A program made the translations under genes and the position numbers. The notes beneath the pieces were generated by a model. It had not been told where the DNA came from. It saw only the letters and a program-made list of their open reading frames with translations, and did no database searches. A stretch of 13,000 nt of DNA from Candidatus Heimdallarchaeota archaeon. Its GTDB lineage: Archaea > Asgardarchaeota > Heimdallarchaeia > Heimdallarchaeales > Heimdallarchaeaceae. How positions within the stretch are numbered: position 1 is the stretch's first letter; the number at the start of each line of letters is the position of its first letter. This document shows, one piece after another, positions 5,703-12,231 of the stretch. Where the stretch lies: assembly GCA_016839875.1 (NCBI GenBank), contig JAEOTK010000362.1, positions 1 through 13,000 of the forward strand. Direction: 5' to 3'.

Positions 5703-6824
5703 TTATATCTTTTCAATTACTCGTTCTATATAGACTCTGGTGCTAACTCTGTATAATGGTCGTTTAACATATTTCACAGTAATAGGTTTGTTACATCTTG
5801 CACACAATCTTGATCTTTGATACCAACTCATAAATTCATCTTCATGTGCCGGATATCTACAGTGGGGACATAGAACAATCCTTCTAGAATCATTTTTCTT
5901 GAAGTCCATATAACAGATTATACATTTCAAATCATCTTTGGAAGGTACTCCAGCGGGGAAGATGTCTTTATCTTTCAATTTACCAGCTGCTGATCTTGTT
6001 GCTGTTCTTCTTGCTGTAGTAACATCTCGTCCTGGATCTACTCTAGCACTTGCCGATGCGGTTGTTGGTCTTCTTCGTGTCTGAGTAGATCGTGAACGTT
6101 GACTACTTCGAGAAGAAGCTGCCCTTGCAGAACTTGTTCTACTTGATCTTGTTTGTTGCCTAGTTGCTGCTGCCCTTGAAGGAGTTCTTCTTGTAGAACG
6201 AGTAGTTGTCGTTCGAGAAACTTGTCTTCTTGATTCAATTGTAGATGCAAATATGAAATATCTGAAGAACATAATAATGTAAATTAATACAAATATTAGA
6301 CTAAGAAAATCCATTTGCCAGTTAATAAAGAAGCCAAGTAGCAAAATTGAAACAAATACGGTATTTAGAAGAAAAGGTATTGTTCTCCCCCTTCTGATTT
6401 TTCTGTTTACAGCCATTGCTGGCCATTTTCCTGAAAAATAATTTTTGAAGTTGAGAGAGAGAATAATAACAGGAAAAAGCAACGATACCGAAATAAGATT
6501 AAAGAAGATGCCAATTGTATCTCCTCCTGCAAGATCTATGCTGATAATGAATATACGAGGATTATTTTCTAAAGGAGAAATATAATTTCCCATTAGCAAT
6601 ATGCTAAATGGAAGTAATAGAAATTGAGTACTTGCTGAAACTGCCTTGTGTTTTTTGTAATGCCTTCTTTCTAAGAAATAACGTAAGGTTGCTACAACAT
6701 ATAATGTCACATAGAAGAAAATCAAAGCAACTGGCAAATTTCTTTGGATTGCAAGGTACAATATTCCAACTACGCACCCTACAATTGCAATTGCTAAGTA
6801 TGTTTTGACATTATTTAATTCCAA
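5703..6824 (-). CDS. Membrane-anchored RING finger protein, candidate E3 ligase
   Basis: A 373-residue protein in three parts. Residues 7-192 hold about six membrane helices. Residues 198-280 are a low-complexity linker dominated by Arg, Ser, Thr and Ala, almost without acidic residues. Residues 301-344 form a RING-type zinc finger: Cys301/Cys304, Cys319, His321/Cys322, His327 and Cys341/Cys344, of the CPHC...H...W...CxxC kind found in the small RING finger proteins of archaeal ubiquitin operons. A basic tail follows. It starts at TTG 6824-6822, the only start codon in frame after the upstream gene, and lies 24 nt after the JAMM gene, so they share a transcript. It most likely binds the charged E2 and directs the modifier to proteins at or in the membrane. 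Membrane fusion of the RING is seen here directly; ligase activity is inferred. Confidence 0.87.
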   Translation of the reverse strand: MELNNVKTYLAIAIVGCVVGILYLAIQRNLPVALIFFYVTLYVVATLRYFLERRHYKKHKAVSASTQFLLLPFSILLMGNYISPLENNPRIFIISIDLAGGDTIGIFFNLISVSLLFPVIILSLNFKNYFSGKWPAMAVNRKIRRGRTIPFLLNTVFVSILLLGFFINWQMDFLSLIFVLIYIIMFFRYFIFASTIESRRQVSRTTTTRSTRRTPSRAAATRQQTRSSRTSSARAASSRSSQRSRSTQTRRRPTTASASARVDPGRDVTTARRTATRSAAGKLKDKDIFPAGVPSKDDLKCIICYMDFKKNDSRRIVLCPHCRYPAHEDEFMSWYQRSRLCARCNKPITVKYVKRPLYRVSTRVYIERVIEKI

Positions 6825-6848
6825 TAGATGACCAACCTTAAAGCTGTT

Positions 6849-7556
6849 TTAGACATTTTCAGACTGATTTTTCATGAATAAATTGATTGATTCAAAGCAA
6901 GCTTCTGTGCTTAATCCTTCAATTTCCTTAGACAACTCAGAATAAGATTTTCTATCTTCATCGATTCTGAAAATTCCTAAACCATAATCTTCAGCTGAAA
7001 TCATCAGAGGATCAATAACAACTGCAACTGATTTATTCCAGAATGTTTGATATCGGAGATGTGTTCTGAAATCATCTTTACTAAGAAAGGGTGTATAACT
7101 AGGATGACTGTGAGCCCAACCTATGATGAAATGCTTGGTATCTTTCTTGTTAAAAATATCTGTGAAAATCTTCTGATCAACAATTTCAACACTAACGGCG
7201 TCACCTTGGTCAACAGGCCAATAATCTTCAACAATAATCTGTTCTAGTGGTGTTTCTTCTTGACGAATTTGACCAGTTAAAAGACCTATTACTTCAATCC
7301 AATCTCTTTTTGGAATATTAGAATTAGCATATGATAAAGCATGTTTTGCAAGCTTCAGATAAGCTTTAGGTTTGAACAATATATCTGGTTTATGACGAAT
7401 CTGAATATCTTCTACAGTTATATCTTCTTCAATATCTTGTTCCAAATCCTTGACAATCTTGTCAATATCAGAGAGACCTAGAGCTTTCTCGATAGCTTCA
7501 ATCTTTTTGATAAGTTCCTTATATTGTTCAGGAATATCATTTTCTTTATTATTCAT
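6849..7556 (-). CDS. JAMM/MPN+ isopeptidase, Rpn11-like deubiquitinase
   Basis: A 235-residue protein with a complete JAMM zinc-protease motif: Glu88 (EVIGLLTG), His149-Ser-His151-Pro, Ser159 and Asp162, in the HSHPxxxxxLSxxD spacing of Rpn11 and CSN5. The MPN core spans about 58-200. An N-terminal extension of some 50 residues is helical and acidic and could be a coiled coil or a modifier-binding arm. It is expected to hydrolyse isopeptide bonds between the modifier and targets; since the modifier already ends at its final Gly, precursor trimming is not needed. ATG at 7556, 42 nt after the E2 stop and 24 nt before the RING gene. A TATA-like TATAAAA (complement of 7585-7591) about 30 bp upstream of the ATG could provide an internal promoter. 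Confidence 0.93.
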   Translation of the reverse strand: MNNKENDIPEQYKELIKKIEAIEKALGLSDIDKIVKDLEQDIEEDITVEDIQIRHKPDILFKPKAYLKLAKHALSYANSNIPKRDWIEVIGLLTGQIRQEETPLEQIIVEDYWPVDQGDAVSVEIVDQKIFTDIFNKKDTKHFIIGWAHSHPSYTPFLSKDDFRTHLRYQTFWNKSVAVVIDPLMISAEDYGLGIFRIDEDRKSYSELSKEIEGLSTEACFESINLFMKNQSENV

Positions 7557-7598
7557 GATTCAATACACCAATGGCTATAGCTTCTTTTATACCTTCGT

Positions 7599-8168
7599 TT
7601 ACCAGTAAGACTTTGCATATTTCTTACTTATTCCTCTGGCTTTTTTCAGGAACTTTTTCTTATCATGTAAAAACTCTAAAGCAGCTTCTTTGTTAAAGAC
7701 ATCTTTTGGATTTACGTAGGCACCTTCAACATTAAACATAGCTAGAATTGAATGTACTACAGTAGTGATGTTTTTAGCTGGTGACCAGCCATCATGTTTT
7801 CCAATAAGATCATTATCAACTAAAGCTAAACAGATGTTTCGCTTCTTTGGATATTCTTTTGGATTTGGCCAAAAATTAGGATGCCATATAGGAGTATGCA
7901 ACCTTACAAAAGGAGGTTTGTATGGATAATTTGGTCCAAATAGAATTTCTAATTTATACTTCCCCCCAGAATAAGGTGTTCCTTGAGGAGCTTTGAAACC
8001 AACTGCTAAATGTTCCATCGATTTCTTCTTTGCTGGAAAAGCTTTAACTTGTCCTAATATTCCCTCTTTATGCATTTTTCTGAGTGCTTCATAGTCCTTA
8101 ATTATTCTTTGTTTTCTAATTGGTTTCACCTTACCATTTTGTTTGTCAGTATAATGATTGTTGCTCAA
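7599..8168 (-). CDS. Ubiquitin-conjugating enzyme E2-like protein
   Basis: A 189-residue UBC-fold protein. Visible elements: the N-terminal helix RIIKDYEALRKM (21-32), the strand/loop YPYKPPFVRLHTPIWHPN with the HPN motif at 96-98, catalytic Cys113 in RNICLALV, Trp-Ser-Pro at 128-130, and C-terminal helices. HPN and Cys are separated by 14 residues, several more than in most E2 enzymes, because of an inserted FWPNPKEYPKKR stretch. The ends are basic (KPIRKQR, KKYAKSYW). It takes the modifier from E1 as a thioester and passes it to targets, helped by the RING protein. Start is TTG 8168-8166; the first internal Met (32) would remove helix 1, so TTG is favoured. First gene of the E2-JAMM-RING operon, divergent from the M55 peptidase. 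Confidence 0.93.
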   Translation of the reverse strand: MSNNHYTDKQNGKVKPIRKQRIIKDYEALRKMHKEGILGQVKAFPAKKKSMEHLAVGFKAPQGTPYSGGKYKLEILFGPNYPYKPPFVRLHTPIWHPNFWPNPKEYPKKRNICLALVDNDLIGKHDGWSPAKNITTVVHSILAMFNVEGAYVNPKDVFNKEAALEFLHDKKKFLKKARGISKKYAKSYW

Positions 8169-8170
8169 AT

Positions 8171-8187
8171 ATCTGACATTATCAGAT
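8171..8187 (-). promoter_or_regulatory. Palindrome at the predicted transcription start of the E2 operon
   Basis: ATCTGA (8171-8176) and TCAGAT (8182-8187) flank a 5-nt centre, immediately upstream of the E2 TTG. A TATA-like TTTTTTATA on the minus strand (8200-8208) predicts a start point near 8177, inside the palindrome. Position suggests an operator for the E2-JAMM-RING operon. Its sequence differs from the ubiquitin palindrome, so a shared regulator is not indicated. Confidence 0.45.
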
Positions 8188-8287
8188 GCCTTTAGAAGGT
8201 ATAAAAAATTTGTTAAACTATCAATTTCAAAGCTTGAAGAGAGGACGTAGATTCTTTCGATTTTGTTTCGTAAACTATTATAAGTAT

Positions 8288-8299
8288 CTTATATGTATA
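8288..8299 (+). promoter_or_regulatory. TATA box for the M55 peptidase gene
   Basis: CTTATATGTATA is centred about 40 bp before ATG 8333 and predicts a start point near 8320, with a leader of about 13 nt. It rules out the upstream in-frame ATG at 8186, which would lie far upstream of the transcript start. Confidence 0.5.
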
Positions 8300-8332
8300 C
8301 TATTTGAAAATCAAACAATCACAGTGAATGAA

Positions 8333-9280
8333 ATGAAAGTACTAATTTGGATGGATATTGAGGGAATTTCTGGAATTAATGATCCAGAGACTGGATTTAG
8401 TGATGATAATTACAAACATCTAGCTACAGCTGAAATCAATTCAGCAATTAGTGGCTTAAAGAAGGGGGGAGTGACTGAAATTGATATCTTTGATGGGCAT
8501 GGAATGGGAAACAATCTAATTTTAGAAGATCTAGATAAAACAGCCAATTATCTTGGTGGGGGATGGATGTATACATTAGCTGATTTGATACGTTCCGAGA
8601 AATTAAAAGAATATGATGCTATGGCTCTAATTGGTCTTCATGCTCAAGAAGGGTACAAGGATGGATTTATAGCTCATACAAATTCAGGTTTCACAGCTCT
8701 AAGAATGAATGGTAAATCTATTGGTGAAATTCAACAGGCTGCTTGGTTATTTGGTTATTTTGGAGTCCCCACAATATTGGTTAGTGGAGACGAAGCAGCA
8801 ATCAAGGAATCCATTCACTTCTTCCCTGATATTGCAGCTGTTTCTGTAAAGAAAAAGGAAGGGGATAAGTTTGTTTGTTTTCCATTAGAAGAGGTCTACT
8901 CTGAATTAGAAGAAAAAGCATTTGAAAAAATATCTAAAATCAAGGAAATAAAACCTTACAGTCTATCAGGTCCGATAACTGTAGAAATCCTCTATAGTTT
9001 TGCAAAATCAGCAGAGGATATGATAATCTTTCCAGGATATGAAAAGAAAGATGAACGAACTGTTGTTTATGAAGCAAAGGATTTCATTGAGGCATTTTGG
9101 GCTTATCATGGTTTTCGTATCGTTCTGACAGATTTAATGAAAGAATTCTACAATAGAATCCTTCTACAAGTTGAGAAGGAATTTGAGCTAGAAGAGAATG
9201 AAAAATACAAAAAGATTCGAAAAGATGTTTTTGATGAAATGCTAGAAAAACGAATACAATTCCCTGAAGTAGAATTTTGA
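8333..9280 (+). CDS. dppA: M55 family D-aminopeptidase, DppA-like
   Basis: A 315-residue protein that starts MKVLIWMDIEGISG, the hallmark of peptidase family M55. The zinc ligands known from Bacillus DppA are all present: Asp8, Glu10, His56 (DGHG), His103 (GLHA) and Glu132 (IGEI); His115 in AHTNSG is also conserved. The GVPTILVSGDEAA segment follows as usual. DppA forms a ring-shaped oligomer and releases N-terminal D-amino acids from short peptides; the archaeal substrate is unknown. The C-terminal helical tail from about 275 to 315 is longer than in Bacillus DppA. ATG 8333 is chosen over 8186 because the family begins at this Met and a TATA box lies between the two. It is divergent from E2 and ends 2 nt before the convergent acetyltransferase. 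It is probably an independent cytoplasmic peptide-recycling gene. Confidence 0.9.
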   Translation: MKVLIWMDIEGISGINDPETGFSDDNYKHLATAEINSAISGLKKGGVTEIDIFDGHGMGNNLILEDLDKTANYLGGGWMYTLADLIRSEKLKEYDAMALIGLHAQEGYKDGFIAHTNSGFTALRMNGKSIGEIQQAAWLFGYFGVPTILVSGDEAAIKESIHFFPDIAAVSVKKKEGDKFVCFPLEEVYSELEEKAFEKISKIKEIKPYSLSGPITVEILYSFAKSAEDMIIFPGYEKKDERTVVYEAKDFIEAFWAYHGFRIVLTDLMKEFYNRILLQVEKEFELEENEKYKKIRKDVFDEMLEKRIQFPEVEF

Positions 9281-9282
9281 AT

Positions 9283-9813
9283 TCAATCATCTAGTTGAAT
9301 TTTTTTGATATCATCCCATACATATCCTACAATTTCTTTCTTAATCTCCCATTTCTCATATGAGCTTCTTTCTTTAACAATTCCTCCCAATTTCTCATAG
9401 AATTTTCTGTAAGGATTTTCTTCTAATACCCAGATTATCATTGTCTTATGTTGCTGTGATTTAAAGAATTCAAGAATTTCTTTTACAAGTTTAGATCCTA
9501 CCCCTTTTCTCTGATATTCATCCAAAACATATATTGCTCCTATCGCGCAATCATATGGATCTGTATCTGGATATCTTCCTCCTGAAGCATAACCAACTAC
9601 ATTCCCGTTCTTATCTTCTGCAACAAACATAGCAGCAGTATCATCCTCTTTGATACCTATGATGATCTTCCTCCATCTCTCTAAACGCTCTACAAGATTC
9701 ATTTCATTCAGCTTTTCTTCAGGAAATATTCCTTTGTAAGCAGATTGCCAAACTTTGATGCCTACGTAAGCAACATCTTCAGCATCATTTGCATCAGCAG
9801 GTCTTATTTTCAT
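9283..9813 (-). CDS. GNAT family N-acetyltransferase
   Basis: A 176-residue GCN5-related acetyltransferase. It opens MKIRPADANDAEDV, has the VWQSAYKGIFPEE segment common in this group, and contains the acetyl-CoA loop QRKGVG at 101-106 after the strand AIGAIYVLDEY. The late motif NPYRKFYEKLGG is also typical. The acceptor cannot be told; small metabolites and protein N-termini or lysines are both possible. ATG 9813 follows the upstream stop by 5 nt. A GTG at 9822 would overlap that stop by 4 nt and add three residues, so it is an equally legal alternative. Either way it is translationally coupled to the cysteine-rich membrane protein. Confidence 0.88.
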   Translation of the reverse strand: MKIRPADANDAEDVAYVGIKVWQSAYKGIFPEEKLNEMNLVERLERWRKIIIGIKEDDTAAMFVAEDKNGNVVGYASGGRYPDTDPYDCAIGAIYVLDEYQRKGVGSKLVKEILEFFKSQQHKTMIIWVLEENPYRKFYEKLGGIVKERSSYEKWEIKKEIVGYVWDDIKKIQLDD

Positions 9814-9818
9814 TATAC

Positions 9819-10454
9819 TCACTCACAGAATTCATAACCACTTGCTTTCCAAGCTTCGTACATTACCTTATTCTTCTTTAGGAATTCATCTCTTATCTCC
9901 TTTGGAACCCTATTTAGAATACATGAAAAATTAACACAATCTGTACATATTTTCAGTTGAATGACTATATACCATGCGATAACTCCGATTGCTAGAACTC
10001 CTAAGTAGTACCATTTTTTTTCTATTATCAAAAATATAGCAGGAATTATGAAAATCAGATTTGCTCCAATCAAGAATTGAATCTTTTCCCAAAGGTTTGC
10101 TGGACCAGGTTTGAATTTAGCTGTTTTAAGAAAACCGTAATTAATCGAACAGTGTAAAATCTTGGTCTCTCCCTCAGCGTAAAACGGACAATGTGCACAA
10201 AGAATTGGAGGTTCCCAAACTACGAAGAAGAAAACTATGTAACCAATCCAAACCAGAGTTGAAATTAAATTAAGAGGATATCTCAAAAGTATCAAACCTA
10301 TAAAGGTTGGAATAAAAGCTACAACGAAAGGAATCCCAAAAATGATTGAATACTTCTTATCCAAATGACAATGTAATCTACCTGCTATATTACAGTTTTC
10401 ACAGTTTTCTTTATCTTCCCAGGTGCATATACAATGAGGATTAGAAGAACTCAT
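9819..10454 (-). CDS. Cysteine-rich four-helix membrane protein
   Basis: A 211-residue protein of unknown family with twelve cysteines in three groups: 8, 10, 18, 21 and 29 at the N-terminus; 86, 89 and 102 (CAHCPFY...LHC) after helix 2; and 170, 173, 178 and 210 after helix 4. Membrane helices are at about 36-57, 62-80, 127-144 and 148-167, so all three groups should face the same side, presumably the cytoplasm, and could bind zinc or iron-sulphur clusters. ATG 10454 is chosen over TTG 10538 because the conserved-looking domain starts there and TATA-like elements lie between them. It shares an upstream region with the divergent flavoprotein and is coupled to the downstream acetyltransferase. 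A redox role beside the flavoprotein is an inference. Confidence 0.8.
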   Translation of the reverse strand: MSSSNPHCICTWEDKENCENCNIAGRLHCHLDKKYSIIFGIPFVVAFIPTFIGLILLRYPLNLISTLVWIGYIVFFFVVWEPPILCAHCPFYAEGETKILHCSINYGFLKTAKFKPGPANLWEKIQFLIGANLIFIIPAIFLIIEKKWYYLGVLAIGVIAWYIVIQLKICTDCVNFSCILNRVPKEIRDEFLKKNKVMYEAWKASGYEFCE

Positions 10455-10521
10455 AATTGTATTAATGATACTAAATCTAAAAATCTTGTGCGTATATCTC
10501 TCTATGGACTGTATAGTAAGA

Positions 10522-10527
10522 TTTAAA
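10522..10527 (+). promoter_or_regulatory. TATA box for the flavoprotein gene
   Basis: TTTAAA ends 26 bp before ATG 10553, giving a leaderless message for the flavoprotein. The core is its own complement, so it could also serve the divergent cysteine-rich gene, with a start near 10497, though other AT-rich candidates closer to that gene (10470-10499) exist. Confidence 0.55.
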
Positions 10528-10552
10528 CGAGTATCCAATAGAAGACTGTAAT

Positions 10553-11707
10553 ATGTGTGATTATGATGTCATCATCGCAGGAGGGGGTATAGCAGGATCT
10601 ACTGCTGCGAAGTTTGCTGCCCGTGGAGGATTAAAAACCTTATTTGTTGAAAGACACAAAGTCCCAAGACATAAAGCTTGTTCTGGAATTCAGTTTGAAT
10701 ATTTTGAAAAAATATTGGGGGAAAAAATACCTAAAAATCGGTTATGCAATGTTGAATTAACAAAAATGAAGATGTACTTTCCAAATGGCAAAACATTTGG
10801 TTCTGACTTCAAGATGTTCAATTTCATGAGAAAACCATTTGATCATTGGTTGAATCTTATTGCTCAAGAAGCAGGTGCAGAATTCATTGATGATTGTGTT
10901 TGTCAAAGAGTTGATGAGAAAGAAGATCACGTTCTCGTGACACTGGTTAAACCAAAAGAAAAGAAAGAAATGCAGTTCACAACAAAATATCTTATTGATG
11001 CAACTGGTCTTCGTCCAAAAATCCGCTTACAACTTCGTCCTGAAGATTTTCCTAAAGGGAGTGAAGGTGCGACTTTAAACTACTACATTGACGGAACAGC
11101 TGATATGGATCCTGAAGCACTTTATCAATTCTGGAATATGGAATGGAATAATGCAATGTTTGCTTGGGTTTATATGAAAACTTTAGAAGATGGTAAGGAT
11201 TACTGGGTTGTTGGAACAGGTTGCAATGACACCAATGTCAATGAAAGGCAAGAAAAATTCTATAAGCACATCCAAGATGAGTTTAATCTCAAAGGTGAAA
11301 TTGTGAAGAGAGAGGGATATAAGACTTCAATGGACATGCTATCCAAGGATCGTGTTTGGCTAGGGAGAGATAGGATAATGATGATAGGAGACGCCGCAGG
11401 TCTTGTTGATCAAGTTAGAGGAGTTGGGATGGATGCAGCGGCACTGTCAGGTAGGTTAGTGGCTAAAGCACTAATCAAAGCAGAACAAAAACAGAAGAAT
11501 GCGTTTGAAATTTACAAGAAACTGATGAGAAGGGTTACAGCTCAAACTATTAGGAATCAAGGTAGAGAGATTCATTTCTTTAAGGATAATGATGAGCTTC
11601 AGAGATCTTTGGAGAAAAGTCTAATGAAAATGGGAATAACTATGCTTATACAATCATTCTTAAACAAAATTAGATCTCCTGAGAAGCAATATCTATTACC
11701 ACCCTAG
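10553..11707 (+). CDS. Geranylgeranyl reductase family FAD-dependent oxidoreductase
   Basis: A 384-residue flavoprotein. The FAD-binding Rossmann motif GGGIAG is at 10-15, with Glu33 closing the first beta-alpha-beta unit. The PRHKACSGI motif (Cys43) matches the P-x-x-K-x-C-x-G signature of geranylgeranyl reductases, and the second FAD motif GDAAGLVDQVRGVGMDAA is at 279-296. The length is usual for the family. In archaea such enzymes saturate the isoprenoid chains of membrane lipids, though paralogues reduce other substrates; this one could be either. Start ATG 10553 with a TATA box at the leaderless distance and no ribosome site. Its stop is 5 nt from the convergent stop of the next gene. 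Divergent from the cysteine-rich membrane protein, which could supply electrons. Confidence 0.9.
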   Translation: MCDYDVIIAGGGIAGSTAAKFAARGGLKTLFVERHKVPRHKACSGIQFEYFEKILGEKIPKNRLCNVELTKMKMYFPNGKTFGSDFKMFNFMRKPFDHWLNLIAQEAGAEFIDDCVCQRVDEKEDHVLVTLVKPKEKKEMQFTTKYLIDATGLRPKIRLQLRPEDFPKGSEGATLNYYIDGTADMDPEALYQFWNMEWNNAMFAWVYMKTLEDGKDYWVVGTGCNDTNVNERQEKFYKHIQDEFNLKGEIVKREGYKTSMDMLSKDRVWLGRDRIMMIGDAAGLVDQVRGVGMDAAALSGRLVAKALIKAEQKQKNAFEIYKKLMRRVTAQTIRNQGREIHFFKDNDELQRSLEKSLMKMGITMLIQSFLNKIRSPEKQYLLPP

Positions 11708-11712
11708 AAATT

Positions 11713-12231
11713 CTACTTCCAAACCTCGGGGTAAAATTTTGGAGTTATGCAGTAATCATCTTCATAGGGAGAGCTGATAAATTCGATTTCCAGAGCTGAT
11801 AGGTTCTCATCTATCTGCTTTGCTCTTTGAAAAGTTGTATCATCCAGTAGAAATTGATCACTCTCAGTCCCAGATACTTCAAGTAACAAGGTCTTCAGAA
11901 TCTTATTGACATTAACATAACAATAAACACCAAACACTGCTGCTTTTCCATAAAATGTTGAGTTACTATCATTAGAGTTTAGGATTTTACCTCCCTCAAT
12001 TTTTGCATTTATTTCTAATGAATTACAAAAAGTGGTTAATTCTGCTTCATTCTCAAAACTAGTCAAAGCAATGAATCGATCTGGTTTCAAATCATCTGGA
12101 TAAGGATGAGATTTACAGAAACGAAAGTACCTAAGAGATCTACACCAGTTTAGAAATTTATCCTTTCCATAGTTATAACATAAGCTATCTAGCAAGACTT
12201 CTCGTTTTATTTTCACTTCATTGTTATCCAT
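11713..12231 (-). CDS. Uncharacterised 172-residue protein
   Basis: I do not recognise this protein. It has no signal peptide or membrane helix. The N-terminal 50 residues are basic and aromatic, with cysteines 18, 30 and 39 (LCYNYGKDKFLNWCRSLRYFRFC). The middle has a small hydrophobic core (KAAVFGVYCYVNVNKILKTLLLEV), and the end is acidic, finishing in KFYPEVWK. ATG 12231 overlaps the end of the transporter gene by 8 nt (ATGGATAA), so it is translated by coupling and may assist or regulate the transporter or use its substrate. It ends 5 nt before the convergent flavoprotein stop. Confidence 0.75.
   Translation of the reverse strand: MDNNEVKIKREVLLDSLCYNYGKDKFLNWCRSLRYFRFCKSHPYPDDLKPDRFIALTSFENEAELTTFCNSLEINAKIEGGKILNSNDSNSTFYGKAAVFGVYCYVNVNKILKTLLLEVSGTESDQFLLDDTTFQRAKQIDENLSALEIEFISSPYEDDYCITPKFYPEVWK

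Noticed and set aside
6038..6250. Gln/Leu-rich open frame on the minus strand that could pass for a coiled coil
   Set aside because: It is a shifted reading of the Arg/Ser/Thr linker of the RING protein; repetitive codons give a Gln/Glu/Leu pattern in the other frame.
6608..7247. Short plus-strand open frames antisense to the RING and JAMM genes
   Set aside because: They overlap genes with intact motifs and have no ribosome site or recognisable product.
8186..8332. 49-residue N-terminal extension of the M55 peptidase from ATG 8186
   Set aside because: The family begins at the MKVLIWMDIEG Met, and a TATA box lies between the two starts.
9084..9290. 68-codon minus-strand open frame inside the 3' end of the M55 peptidase gene
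   Set aside because: It is antisense to a well-supported gene and overlaps the end of the convergent acetyltransferase gene; no motif.
10455..10538. N-terminal extension of the cysteine-rich membrane protein from TTG 10538
   Set aside because: The stretch overlaps promoter-like AT elements and shows no domain or signal-like pattern; ATG 10454 is the simpler start.
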